Shown: positions 51,511-59,935 of the stretch, one piece after another | Numbering within the stretch: position 1 is the stretch's first letter | Layout of the letters: every line of letters begins with the position of its first letter | Translations under genes and position numbers: made by a program | Assembly: GCF_900103715.1 (NCBI RefSeq) | Contig: NZ_FNHL01000005.1 | Span: forward strand, 150,767-214,766 | Length of the DNA stretch: 64,000 nt | Direction of reading: 5' to 3' | Source of the DNA: Halogranum gelatinilyticum | GTDB taxonomy: Archaea; Halobacteriota; Halobacteria; Halobacteriales; Haloferacaceae | Notes under the pieces: generated by a model | Database searches by the model: none | Told to the model about the DNA's origin: nothing | The model's input: the letters and a program-made list of their open reading frames with translations, nothing else

Positions 51511-52478
51511 GTAGCACAGAGAGCGACGCGGGCGGACTGTCGCTCGCAGGTATCGCTCTGCCGGACGCGAGCGCGCTCGTGGGTGGCGTTGTCTGGCTGA
51601 GCCTGCTCCTCGTCGGCGACCTCGACGTCGTCGAACAGGCACTGACGCTCGCACCGCTCGTGTTAGTCCCGCTGGGTGTCGGGATGGCGGCGACGCCGCC
51701 GTTCACGGGGGCAGCACGTCGCCTCTACGACACGTCGGTCGTCATCCAGCCGGTCGGTGCGATTCTGTTCGCTGCGTCGGTTGTCGTCCCGTTCGACGGT
51801 GGCGTTGCGGCGGTGCTCGCGGCACCGTGGATCGTCGTCACCGGACTCCTCGCACTCGCTGCGGTGGCCCGCGCCTCCGAACGGGGGCTGCGACCGCTTC
51901 CGGAGACGGTCGTTGACACCGGGTTGGCCTACGCCGTCGTCGGTGCTGTCGCACTCGTCCTCTACCACCTCGACGTCACGTTCTGGTTCAGCCCCGTCAT
52001 CGTCCTGCTCACCGCAGTCCACTTCCACTACGCGGGGTTCGTCCTGCCGGTCGTGACGGGACTGGTAGGTCGCAGTGCGACCCGACAGAGCCGCGTATAC
52101 GAGGCGGTGGCCACCGTCGTCCTCGTCGGTCCGGCACTCATCGCGGTCGGCATCTCGTTTTCGCCACTTGTGGAGGTGCTCGCAGTCACCGTGTTCACGA
52201 CCGCCGTGGCGGTTCTCGGTGGATACGTCCTCGTCAGGACGGCACCGACACGACCTCGGTTACAGGGGACGCTCGTCGGCCTCTCCGCGCTGGCGCTGCC
52301 AGTCTCGATGTGCCTCGCGTTGGGCTACGCTGTTGCGGTCTACTTCGGCTTCGATCCCTTCGGCCTGAGCATCTCGCGGATGGTTCGCATCCACGGGGCA
52401 TTGAACGCCTTCGGCTTCGCACTGGTGGGCCTGCTCGGCTGGCGACTAGCAGTTCCACCTCGCGTCGAGCGACGTTGA
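51507..52478 (+). CDS. YndJ-like membrane protein
   Basis: A 323-residue protein with about nine helices. It matches the YndJ family by its helix pattern, the conserved HFHYAGFVLPVVTGL segment, and the terminal RMVRIHGALNAFGFALVGLLGW. Coupling to DUF4166 is the usual arrangement. His residues inside helices (HFHY, RIHG) are notable and could bind a cofactor. Confidence 0.72.
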   Translation: MSSTESDAGGLSLAGIALPDASALVGGVVWLSLLLVGDLDVVEQALTLAPLVLVPLGVGMAATPPFTGAARRLYDTSVVIQPVGAILFAASVVVPFDGGVAAVLAAPWIVVTGLLALAAVARASERGLRPLPETVVDTGLAYAVVGAVALVLYHLDVTFWFSPVIVLLTAVHFHYAGFVLPVVTGLVGRSATRQSRVYEAVATVVLVGPALIAVGISFSPLVEVLAVTVFTTAVAVLGGYVLVRTAPTRPRLQGTLVGLSALALPVSMCLALGYAVAVYFGFDPFGLSISRMVRIHGALNAFGFALVGLLGWRLAVPPRVERR

Positions 52479-52545
52479 GTGCAACTCTCCGTTGGGTTCG
52501 AGACGAATACGCCCGTTCCCGGTGGGGTTCGGACAGCCGCTCCCG

Positions 52546-53121
52546 TCACTCAAGGAACGACGGCTCCGACGGCTCGGCGCGGTCTCCCTCGACGAAGTCG
52601 GCGAAGTCCGCGGCGAACCGCGCCACTGCCTCCCAGTCGGTGTACTCGTAATCGCGGGAGGTGTCCGTATCGCCCGTCATGTCCTTCGCGATGCGTTTGA
52701 GCACCTGCCGTTTGAGGAAGCCGTACTTCGAGTACCGGAGCGCGCCGCCGAAGACGGCGATGCGGTCCGGTTGCCAGGCCGTCGCCTCGATGAACTCGTC
52801 GACGTATCCTGCGGCCTCCGCCTGCGTCGCCTCGTCGTCCGCGACGATACTCAGACACACCTGGAAGAAGCCGGTCGGCCGCGCCGCCAACGTCTCGCGG
52901 TGGGCGTCGACGAACGACCGGACGGCCGACTGGTGGCCGCCGACGTGGATGGACGCGCCGACGAGGACGGCGTCGTATCCGGCGGGGTCAGCCGGGTCGG
53001 AGGTCGAGAGGTCGACCGTCTCGACAGTGTGGCCGCGCTCGCGGAGTCCGTCGGCGATGCGGCCCGCGATCTTCGCAGTCTGTCCCTCCGTGGTCCCGTA
53101 ACAGACGAGTATTGACGACAT
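52546..53121 (-). CDS. HemG-like flavodoxin-domain protein
   Basis: A 191-residue flavodoxin fold starting ILVCYGTTEGQTAKIAGRIADGL (FMN phosphate loop) and containing AVLVGASIHVGGHQSAVRSFV and AVFGGALRYSKYGFLKRQVLKRIAK, a pattern shared with HemG protoporphyrinogen oxidase. In archaea that use the sirohaem route to haem, its role may be general quinone-linked redox chemistry instead. It is a single gene. Confidence 0.8.
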   Translation of the reverse strand: MSSILVCYGTTEGQTAKIAGRIADGLRERGHTVETVDLSTSDPADPAGYDAVLVGASIHVGGHQSAVRSFVDAHRETLAARPTGFFQVCLSIVADDEATQAEAAGYVDEFIEATAWQPDRIAVFGGALRYSKYGFLKRQVLKRIAKDMTGDTDTSRDYEYTDWEAVARFAADFADFVEGDRAEPSEPSFLE

Positions 53122-53426
53122 GATCTCTCGACTGAAGAGAGGCGTTGCGGGAGTATAACCGAGGGAGTCGCTTCTCAGCGACTGAGAACAGCGGCCGATA
53201 GGGACGGCGACACGCGAACTGCCGCGGCGACAGGCGGACCGCTACGCGACGACGGCACGACGCGATGACGACGCGATGACGACCCGACGGCTACGACCGG
53301 TTCTTGAACCGAACATATCTAGAGACAAATTATTGAGTTCTAAACTTTCATGCCGATTTAACTATCGTAACGATAACAACGACAACAACGTTTAACAAGG
53401 TGGTTCCGGCTGTACTAGTCACACAG
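53122..53426. other. Intergenic region with palindromes
   Basis: No gene is seen. It holds CGGTTC-TT-GAACCG (53298-53311) and TATCGT-A-ACGATA (53363-53375), followed by a TTTAAC TATA-like element (53391-53396) about 30 bp before the gene at 53427. Confidence 0.45.
53363..53375. promoter_or_regulatory. Palindrome TATCGT-A-ACGATA
   Basis: Perfect 6-bp arms about 20 bp upstream of the TATA-like element of the following gene. This is a usual place for an archaeal activator or repressor site. Confidence 0.4.
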
Positions 53427-54077
53427 ATGCCGGACCACGACGCGCCCCGCACACGTACCGTCGACGAGAGCCCAACCGCCGCCGAGTCGGCCGCCGGTCC
53501 CGACGGGCTGTCGCTCGACGCTCGGACCGCCCGAACCCCCGCCACCGACCATCCGACGCTCCGGCCACGGACCGGAAGCGAGGTTCTCGGTGTCTCGCTC
53601 CGCTCGCTGCTCGCCGCCGACGAGGACGCGACGCTCCGAACCGTCTCCGACCACGACCACTACGACAGTCTCCGCGCGATGCGGCGGACCGACGCGTTCG
53701 GTCGGCTGCGACGCTATCTCGGCCGTCGAGCGCAGAGCGTCTCGCTCACGTGCCGGAGCGCGGCAGTGGTACACGGGGAGACGGCGTCGGGTGACCGAGT
53801 GGAGGTCGCCGTCGCGGCGGTCGACGTGCGGGCCAGCCCGTACGACGACGGGTTCGCGCTCCTCGCGCGGCGGGTCGCCGACGACGAACTCGTCGCCGCT
53901 GGTATCGAGTACGTCGAGACGGAACGGCGGTCGCTGCCCGCTGACGGTCCGGCAACGCCCACGCGTCGGCAGACCGAAGTCTCCGTCTCGATGACGGCAG
54001 TCGACGTACTCGGTAGTATCGAAGAAGAGCGAGTCACGCTGGACGCCGACGGGTCTGCAGGGCAGCCTGCGGACTGA
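53427..54077 (+). CDS. Hypothetical haloarchaeal protein
   Basis: A 216-residue soluble acidic protein. The first 60 residues are low-complexity and Pro/Thr/Ala-rich. The middle contains SDHDHYDSLRAMRRTDAFGRLRRYLGRR and strands typical of an alpha/beta domain. No family is recognised. The ATG at 53427 fits a short leader from the upstream TATA-like box; an in-frame start at 53400 is less likely. Confidence 0.55.
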   Translation: MPDHDAPRTRTVDESPTAAESAAGPDGLSLDARTARTPATDHPTLRPRTGSEVLGVSLRSLLAADEDATLRTVSDHDHYDSLRAMRRTDAFGRLRRYLGRRAQSVSLTCRSAAVVHGETASGDRVEVAVAAVDVRASPYDDGFALLARRVADDELVAAGIEYVETERRSLPADGPATPTRRQTEVSVSMTAVDVLGSIEEERVTLDADGSAGQPAD

Positions 54078-54086
54078 GCGCGCCGC

Positions 54087-54641
54087 TCAGCCGAGGAGGT
54101 AGCGCGTCCACGGATACCGCTCGACGAGCGGTTGGCCGTCGATCTCGTACTGTTCGATGTAGCTGTCGAGTCCGAGGATGCGGCCCGCGCCGAAGGCGGC
54201 CACCGAGAGGAACACCAACATGTACGCGAAGTCGCCGTTGATGTACCCGTGGGCGATGTCCCAGTTGCCGAGGTAGAACAGCAACATCATGAACGCCCCC
54301 CAGAAGGCGGCGAGCCGGGTCATCGCACCGACGAGGAGTCCGAGACCGATGAGCACCTCACCCCACGGGACGGCGACGTTGACGAAGTCGACGAACCACG
54401 GCGTCTGTCCCATCGCCACGAACAGTCCAGCGGCCGGACTTCCATTGGCTGCGGGGGCGTTCTGGAGATAGCCTGCGGCACTGAAACTCCCCGACAGCAC
54501 CTTGTCGATGCCGCTCTGGAAGAACGCGATTCCCATCATCAGCCGCAGACCGAGGATGAACCAGACGCTCAGGCTGTGGAGCTTCCCGGTCGCGGTGAAT
54601 CCCGATACAGTGCTTTGGAGTGAGACTTCTCTTGACGCCAT
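54087..54641 (-). CDS. DoxX/DoxD-family membrane protein
   Basis: A 184-residue protein with four helices, including LGLRLMMGIAFFQSGIDKVL and WGEVLIGLGLLVGAMTRLAAFWGAFMMLLFYL, the DoxX signature. DoxX-like proteins act in quinone-linked redox reactions in archaea and in oxidative stress complexes in bacteria. The C-terminal loop ends LDSYIEQYEIDGQPLVERYPW. It is transcribed away from the next membrane protein gene. Confidence 0.82.
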   Translation of the reverse strand: MASREVSLQSTVSGFTATGKLHSLSVWFILGLRLMMGIAFFQSGIDKVLSGSFSAAGYLQNAPAANGSPAAGLFVAMGQTPWFVDFVNVAVPWGEVLIGLGLLVGAMTRLAAFWGAFMMLLFYLGNWDIAHGYINGDFAYMLVFLSVAAFGAGRILGLDSYIEQYEIDGQPLVERYPWTRYLLG

Positions 54642-54858
54642 AATCCGGTAAAAATGACGGGTAAATCCTACAAAAGTCTATCCCAAAAACGATTTTTTCA
54701 GTGACACGACAGCAAGTAATCATTTATCTTGACACGTTTCGACGCCGCAGTTGACCGTGACGACTTCGAACCGCCAGAGCCCGGTCGAACCAGCGACGTA
54801 CCGGACTATCGGCTCACGCCGCCGTCCGGGGGGCTAATGTTTGCCGAGACACAAGTCA

Positions 54859-54866
54859 TTTTAAAG
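54859..54866 (+). promoter_or_regulatory. TATA box for a leaderless transcript
   Basis: TTTTAAAG is centred about 25 bp upstream of the ATG at 54888. This spacing supports 54888 as the start and a leaderless mRNA. Confidence 0.5.
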
Positions 54867-54887
54867 ATATATACTCGTCACATCGGC

Positions 54888-55646
54888 ATGGCAACTTCGA
54901 CAGTTCGCGGAACGATTTCGGGGATGGGGAGCCGAGCGAACCCGGCGTTCGCCGCCGCCGTCGTGTTCGTGCCGCTCGCCGCGCTCGGCTACGCGGTGAC
55001 TATTGGATCGCTCCAGCAACACACCTACGTCCACGTCATGACGGGCGTGCTCTGGACGGGCATCGACCTGTTCATGGGTCTCGTGCTCGGCCCGGTCGTC
55101 GGCGGTCTCGAGGAGGACCAGAGTGCCGCCGTCTTCCAGCGTCTGACGCCGAAGACGGCCTTTCTCCTGCCGTCGCTGGCACTCGTGACCATCGCCAGCG
55201 GCATCACGTTGGCCCAACGGCTCGGCCTGTTCACGAACGGCGAGCCGTGGCTCGCGCTGTTTACCTTCGCCAATCTCGTCCCGGCACTGTTGCTCATCGC
55301 GTGGCGGCTCGACGCCTGGCGCGACTGGCGGTGGCAGCTCCCCTTCGCGCTCGCGACGGTCGGCTCGGTCGCGTGGGTCGCTCTCACCCTCGGCGATCTC
55401 CGGATGATCGACCCGGCACTCGTCATCGCGCTCGGTATCGTGACGATCCTCTCGGTCCAGGGCTTCGGCTTCCTCATGCCCGGCGAGATCCGGATGTACC
55501 GCGAGATGCGCTCGGCGACGCCTGACTCGTCGGTCATCGCCGCCATCGGCACACAGAACGCCATGCTGGGAGGCGTGCAGGGCGCGTTTCAGCTGCTGCT
55601 CATCCTCGATATGGTCTATCTCCGCTACGGCGGCTTCCCGCTCTGA
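54888..55646 (+). CDS. Hypothetical membrane protein, seven to eight helices
   Basis: A 252-residue protein. Helices include HVMTGVLWTGIDLFMGLVLGPVVGGLEE, reminiscent of DUF2269-type or copper-resistance-related membrane proteins with a WTGxDxF element, and QNAMLGGVQGAFQLLLILDMVYLR at the end. The start at 54888 is set by the TATA box. Function is unknown. Confidence 0.65.
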   Translation: MATSTVRGTISGMGSRANPAFAAAVVFVPLAALGYAVTIGSLQQHTYVHVMTGVLWTGIDLFMGLVLGPVVGGLEEDQSAAVFQRLTPKTAFLLPSLALVTIASGITLAQRLGLFTNGEPWLALFTFANLVPALLLIAWRLDAWRDWRWQLPFALATVGSVAWVALTLGDLRMIDPALVIALGIVTILSVQGFGFLMPGEIRMYREMRSATPDSSVIAAIGTQNAMLGGVQGAFQLLLILDMVYLRYGGFPL

Positions 55647-55650
55647 TTCC

Positions 55651-56502
55651 CTACGACGAGGCTTCCAGCCCACGCAGTCGCTCGTGGACGGTCTCGTTCG
55701 CCTGTGAGGAGAGGATCAGCCGCGCGACACCGCGGGCGGTGACGTCGTTGAGCCACCGGGCGAGCCGGCAGCGGGGGCCGAATTGCGACTGCAGGGCGAC
55801 GGCCGTCCGCCACGCGCTGTCGCGACACTCGTCGATGGTGAACACCAGGAGCCACTCGTCGAGGCGGCCGAGGGAGTCGTCGACCGTCTCCAGACCGGGA
55901 GCGTCCCGCTCGGCCAACGCGTCCTGCGTCTCGTCGAGCAAGTGGCTGATGACGTCCGTGACCGCGTGGTGGTCCGCGTACTTCTCGCGGCGGCCGGACT
56001 CGGTTCCCACCGCCGCCAACGTCAACGCGAGGTCGTAGTTGATGTGGGCGTTCACGCCGAGTGCGGCGTCTTGGACGACGAGACCGTCGCCACGGGCCGC
56101 GGCGTCGAACGCGAGCTGCCACGCCTCGGGAACCAGTTCGGCGTTGCCCGCCTCGTAGTCGTAAACGGCCTGCCGGTAGAGGTTCGCGAACTCGACGAGA
56201 TACGCGCTCACCCACTCGGGGTCGGCGAAGTCGCCCCGGTCGATGCCCTCGGCGACGGCAGCGGTCATGCGTGCGTAGATATTGAGAAACACTGCCCGAC
56301 GGTCCTCCCGTTCCTCGAACGCCGCGGCGAGACCGACCAGCCGCTCGTGTGCGTCGGTGACGTCGAGATACGGGTCGGCGACGAGTCCGAGAAGTTCCGG
56401 GTCGCGCCGTGGCCGGGGGTCCGTCGACGACCCCCTTCGGACGCCACCGACGGCGACGCGGAGCTGCTTGCGCCGCGTACTGCCGGGTCCGTGTGATCGC
56501 AT
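55651..56502 (-). CDS. DUF5995 family protein
   Basis: A 283-residue, largely helical protein. It has the DUF5995 features AVFLNIYARMTAAVAEGIDRGDFADPEWV, VPEAWQLAFDAA and ALGVNAHINYDLALTL. The family is unstudied. The ATG at 56502 is preferred over 56598 because residues before it are basic, Ser/Arg-rich and unlike the family. The C-terminus LILSSQANETVHERLRGLEAS is helical. Confidence 0.72.
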   Translation of the reverse strand: MRSHGPGSTRRKQLRVAVGGVRRGSSTDPRPRRDPELLGLVADPYLDVTDAHERLVGLAAAFEEREDRRAVFLNIYARMTAAVAEGIDRGDFADPEWVSAYLVEFANLYRQAVYDYEAGNAELVPEAWQLAFDAAARGDGLVVQDAALGVNAHINYDLALTLAAVGTESGRREKYADHHAVTDVISHLLDETQDALAERDAPGLETVDDSLGRLDEWLLVFTIDECRDSAWRTAVALQSQFGPRCRLARWLNDVTARGVARLILSSQANETVHERLRGLEASS

Positions 56503-56628
56503 ACCACGAGAGATTCTCCCGAGACAGCATAACGCTTCACCCCGACCGAAGACCCTGGACGGCCTCGCTCGCGACGGTGGGAGCGCGCCCGAAGACACCG
56601 AACGCCGAGGCTCCTCAGCGCGCCAGGC

Positions 56629-57486
56629 TTAGAACTGCATCACCGCTTCCTCCGTCACGATGGTCTCTACCAGTCGAATCGGCGTGGCGTCGTAGGCGGG
56701 GTTTTCGACCGCGAACCCTTCCATCGGTTCGAGCAGGACCTCCGACCCCGGCCGGAACTTGTTCTGGAAGTCGAAGCCGCTCCCGATGAACTTCGCGGAG
56801 GAGGCGATGACGGTCATCGGCACGTCCTGGTCTGCGGCCGCCGTCGCGATGGGGTAGGTGCCGATCCGGTTGTAGACGACGTCGTCGATGAGACAGTTCA
56901 TCCCGACGAGGACGCGGTCACACTCCGAGAGGTAGTATCCGGCCGCGCTGTCGGTGATGAGTGTCACGTCGACGCCGGGCCACTCGGCAAGCTGGCGGGC
57001 CGTCCGTCGGCCGAGGAAGCGCGGCCGCGACTCCGTCACGTACAGTTCGAACGTCTTGCCTGCTTCGAGAGCGCGTTCGAGCGTCGCCATCACCGTCGAG
57101 GAGTTCTCGTGTGTCAGGAGGACGTCGCCGTCGGAGAGCAGCTCTGCGGCCCGCTCGGCCGCGAGCCGCTTGCTCGATTCGACCTCCTCGACGACGTCGT
57201 CGATGGCCGCGAGCAGCCGTTCTTTCGCCTCGTCGACGGTGTCGGCCTCGGTCTCGGTCAGGCTCTCGACGATCCGTTGTTGGGTCGTATGCAACGGTGC
57301 GTGCGAACTGTTCGCACGTTGGAGGGCACTGCTGTTGCGCTCGACGAGACGGACGAACTCGTCGACGCTGTAACACTCCCGGTCGGCCAACTCTCGGAGT
57401 GCCTCGGCGGCCTCCACGGCGACGACCGACGCGCTCTGGGTGTCCATCTCCTCGATCCGGCGGACCGTGTCGTCGATTTCGCTCAT
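56629..57486 (-). CDS. eIF-2B alpha/beta/delta family protein
   Basis: A 285-residue protein. The N-terminal helical part and the Rossmann-like C-terminal part (DVLLTHENSSTVMATLERAL, TESRPRFLGRRTARQLAEW, LITDSAAGYYLSECDRVLVGMNCLI, GTYPIATAAADQDVPMTVIAS) match the eIF2B/MtnA/ribose-1,5-bisphosphate isomerase superfamily. The catalytic Cys/Asp pair of the isomerases is not clearly in place (TDSAAGYYL, GMNCLI), so a regulatory rather than isomerase role is possible. Confidence 0.78.
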   Translation of the reverse strand: MSEIDDTVRRIEEMDTQSASVVAVEAAEALRELADRECYSVDEFVRLVERNSSALQRANSSHAPLHTTQQRIVESLTETEADTVDEAKERLLAAIDDVVEEVESSKRLAAERAAELLSDGDVLLTHENSSTVMATLERALEAGKTFELYVTESRPRFLGRRTARQLAEWPGVDVTLITDSAAGYYLSECDRVLVGMNCLIDDVVYNRIGTYPIATAAADQDVPMTVIASSAKFIGSGFDFQNKFRPGSEVLLEPMEGFAVENPAYDATPIRLVETIVTEEAVMQF

Positions 57487-57681
57487 TTTGTGTACGTTGT
57501 TACCACGCCTTTAGATAGTTCCCGATGCACTCGGCGACGCTGCCCCGACTGACTGCCATCTCGAAGACGGGACCGACCGGCATCCACGGACGTTCGTCGC
57601 GTGGTGTGCGATATTCCGACGCTGATGGCGAGTCGGTAGGGGTGGACGACGACGTGGTCAGCAAACGTCGGGCGCGAGCAC

Positions 57682-59733
57682 TCACCTCGGCGGGAGCGGT
57701 GTGATGTCGAACGTAATCTCGATCTCCGTTCCCCTGTCGGCGAACCGCTTTTTGAACCGTCCCCGACCCGACCCCGCCCTGTCGGGGTCGCTCGGACTCT
57801 CGCTGAGGAACCACCGCACTGACTTGCGGGCACCTTTGAACTCGTCACCAGCGGCGTCGTGTTCCCGTGGCTCCATCACGACCTCGATGTACGACTTGCG
57901 ACGGTCGAGTTCGCCCTCCGTCGAGAATTCGAGCGTGTTGTCGATGTTGAGGTCTTTCGACTGGCCCTGCTTGACCCGGACCCAGTTGTTCGAGTCGGCC
58001 CCCCACGAGTCGAGTCCGATGATCGGCTGGCTGTTCGACCCGTCCTTCGAGTAGGCCCTGCCGCCGACGAAGATGCTCCCGTACAACTCCTCGGTGTTCT
58101 TGCTTCCGACGACGTCGTTTGCGGTCACGACGCGGATGTCGAAGTTGTGGACGCGGAACCGACGCGTCTTCGGCCGGCAGGTTCGCGCGTTGTACGTCGT
58201 CGAGAGGTAGACGTTCGCCGTCTGCAACCCGCTGAGATACTTGGTCTGGTACGCGACCGGCGCGCCCGGCGAGTCCGAGGGGCTGTACGTCGCACCGCGT
58301 TGTATCCAGTCACCGATGGCCGCCGCCGCACCAGTGTCGCCGTAGCCGCTGATGAGTTTGCTCGCCGACGACGCGCTGCCGCCGAGGACGTTGATGTTGA
58401 CTTTCGTGTTCTTCAACACCTGCTTGTCTGCCGTAGACAGGTCGGCCTCGACCTTGTTGAGTCCGGACTTCACCGCGACGTCGAGTGCGGTTTCGACCTC
58501 CTGATAGGTGTACTTGGACTCGACACTGAAGAACAGGAGGCGGCCGTACGACACGTTGTTGACGATGACGTCGTTCTTCCGGAGGTAGCTCATATCGCTC
58601 ACGACGCCGTTACCGGCAGGGTTCGGCAACGAGACACTGATGTCGTAGTACTTCTGTGAGAACGTCGCCAGGAGCTTGTTCGTCTCTGTCGTCTGCGTGA
58701 AGTCGAAACTGCCCGAGACGTCCACGGAGGGGTTGCTGAAGTGAGCACCCAGTTCGACGTCGAGTTGGTCCTTCGAGTAGATTCGTTGTTTCTCGTAGCT
58801 CATCACAGCCGGCGTCGCACCCGAGCCGACACGGTCGAGAATCTCGTTTCGCGCGGTCCGAACTGCGCCGAGTGAGGGTGTCTGGACCGTCTTGGTGTTC
58901 GTCCCGTCGATGTTTGCGAGCGAAATCGACAGCTGGAGCGGGTTCCGGATCGTCTGTGTCGAGACGCCGCCACGGCGTTGTGAGGTCAACGCCGGCGCGA
59001 ACGAGCCGTCGGCGATGGACGCCGCGGTCAGCAGTGCTCCCGGATAGACCTCCGTCATCGACGGGTTCAACAGGAACACGTCGGACCCGCCGGTCGTCGC
59101 GGTCTTCTTGCGAACGGTACAGACCATCCCGTCGTTCTCCGTCGTCGACGACTCGCCCTGACTGGTCGTCTCCGTTTGCTTCTGGTCCGGTGTGACTTCG
59201 ACTGAGACTGCTCCGCTGTTCGTCGTCGCTGATGGAGGGTCACTCGACGTCTCGCTCGACGTGGTCAAGTCGACGTTCAACACTGAGGGGTCGATTAACG
59301 ACCGGTTAAGCTGGCTGACCACCGACGGATCGAAGGTGATGTTCCTGTTCGTCGGCGGGCCGCCACAGGTCCCGTCTGCGAGACACGGTGGGGGGTCGAA
59401 CGACGGCGTCTCGTCGGCCACCTGGCTGTTCGGGGTGGTCGTCGTTGTGGTCGTCGGTGACGCCGTCGAGGTTGAGGCCGCTGGTGTCGCGGTCGTCGGC
59501 TCCTCAGTCGTCGGTGCCTGGGTCGGGGTTGCCGTCGCAGTCGCGGTCGGCTCACGCGTCCGCGTTCGAGTGACGGGCGTCGGCTGCGGTGTCGACTGAC
59601 CGGAACCCGTGCTCCCCGAGAACGGGGTGTCGATTGAGACGCTACAGCCCGCGAGGGAAGCGGAAAGCAGTCCGCTTACTGTCGCAAGTAGTGTCCGCCG
59701 TCGGACGGACGTCTCGCTGCTCTCGTCGCTCAT
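57682..59733 (-). CDS. Cholesterol-dependent-cytolysin-family Tat lipoprotein
   Basis: A 683-residue protein. A Tat motif (VRRRTLLATVS) and lipobox LAGC (Cys30) are followed by a Thr/Pro-rich linker to about 110. Residues about 200-515 match the thiol-activated cytolysin core: FLLNPSMTEVYPGALL (compare VYPGALL), ISVSLPNP, VNNVSYGRLLFFSVES (compare ISYGR), VLGGSASSASKLI (GG-x-A/D-SS) and PVAYQTKYL (compare PISYTTSFL). The C-terminal 165 residues do not contain the ECTGLAWEWWR undecapeptide and instead form a separate basic domain. It is therefore a CDC-like protein, probably anchored outside the cell, that may form pores in neighbouring cells or in predators. No second CDC-like gene lies nearby. 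Confidence 0.8.
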   Translation of the reverse strand: MSDESSETSVRRRTLLATVSGLLSASLAGCSVSIDTPFSGSTGSGQSTPQPTPVTRTRTREPTATATATPTQAPTTEEPTTATPAASTSTASPTTTTTTTPNSQVADETPSFDPPPCLADGTCGGPPTNRNITFDPSVVSQLNRSLIDPSVLNVDLTTSSETSSDPPSATTNSGAVSVEVTPDQKQTETTSQGESSTTENDGMVCTVRKKTATTGGSDVFLLNPSMTEVYPGALLTAASIADGSFAPALTSQRRGGVSTQTIRNPLQLSISLANIDGTNTKTVQTPSLGAVRTARNEILDRVGSGATPAVMSYEKQRIYSKDQLDVELGAHFSNPSVDVSGSFDFTQTTETNKLLATFSQKYYDISVSLPNPAGNGVVSDMSYLRKNDVIVNNVSYGRLLFFSVESKYTYQEVETALDVAVKSGLNKVEADLSTADKQVLKNTKVNINVLGGSASSASKLISGYGDTGAAAAIGDWIQRGATYSPSDSPGAPVAYQTKYLSGLQTANVYLSTTYNARTCRPKTRRFRVHNFDIRVVTANDVVGSKNTEELYGSIFVGGRAYSKDGSNSQPIIGLDSWGADSNNWVRVKQGQSKDLNIDNTLEFSTEGELDRRKSYIEVVMEPREHDAAGDEFKGARKSVRWFLSESPSDPDRAGSGRGRFKKRFADRGTEIEITFDITPLPPR

Positions 59734-59935
59734 GTGTGGACTCCCGGATGTCGTTCGCGTTCCGATTCATTCTCGTGAACCGAACTGTCTGGAATCATAG
59801 TCAGTTCAGCCTACACATTCTCGGATTTCGGCTAAGTTCCCGACGCTAATTACTTCGTGCCGGGATCGCGAGGAGGTGGAAAACACCCTGTTCAGCCTCG
59901 AAGGCGCGTGTTCGTCCGGACATCACTCACGGCCG

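Noticed and set aside
53298..53311. CGGTTC-TT-GAACCG as a NarO-type site
   Set aside because: The half-sites are in the opposite order (GTTC before GAAC) and the position relative to a start does not match.
57682..58220. CDC undecapeptide in the cytolysin-like protein
   Set aside because: No Trp-rich ECTGLAWEWWR-like stretch is present; the C-terminal Trp residues (DSWGADSNNW) are not in that pattern.
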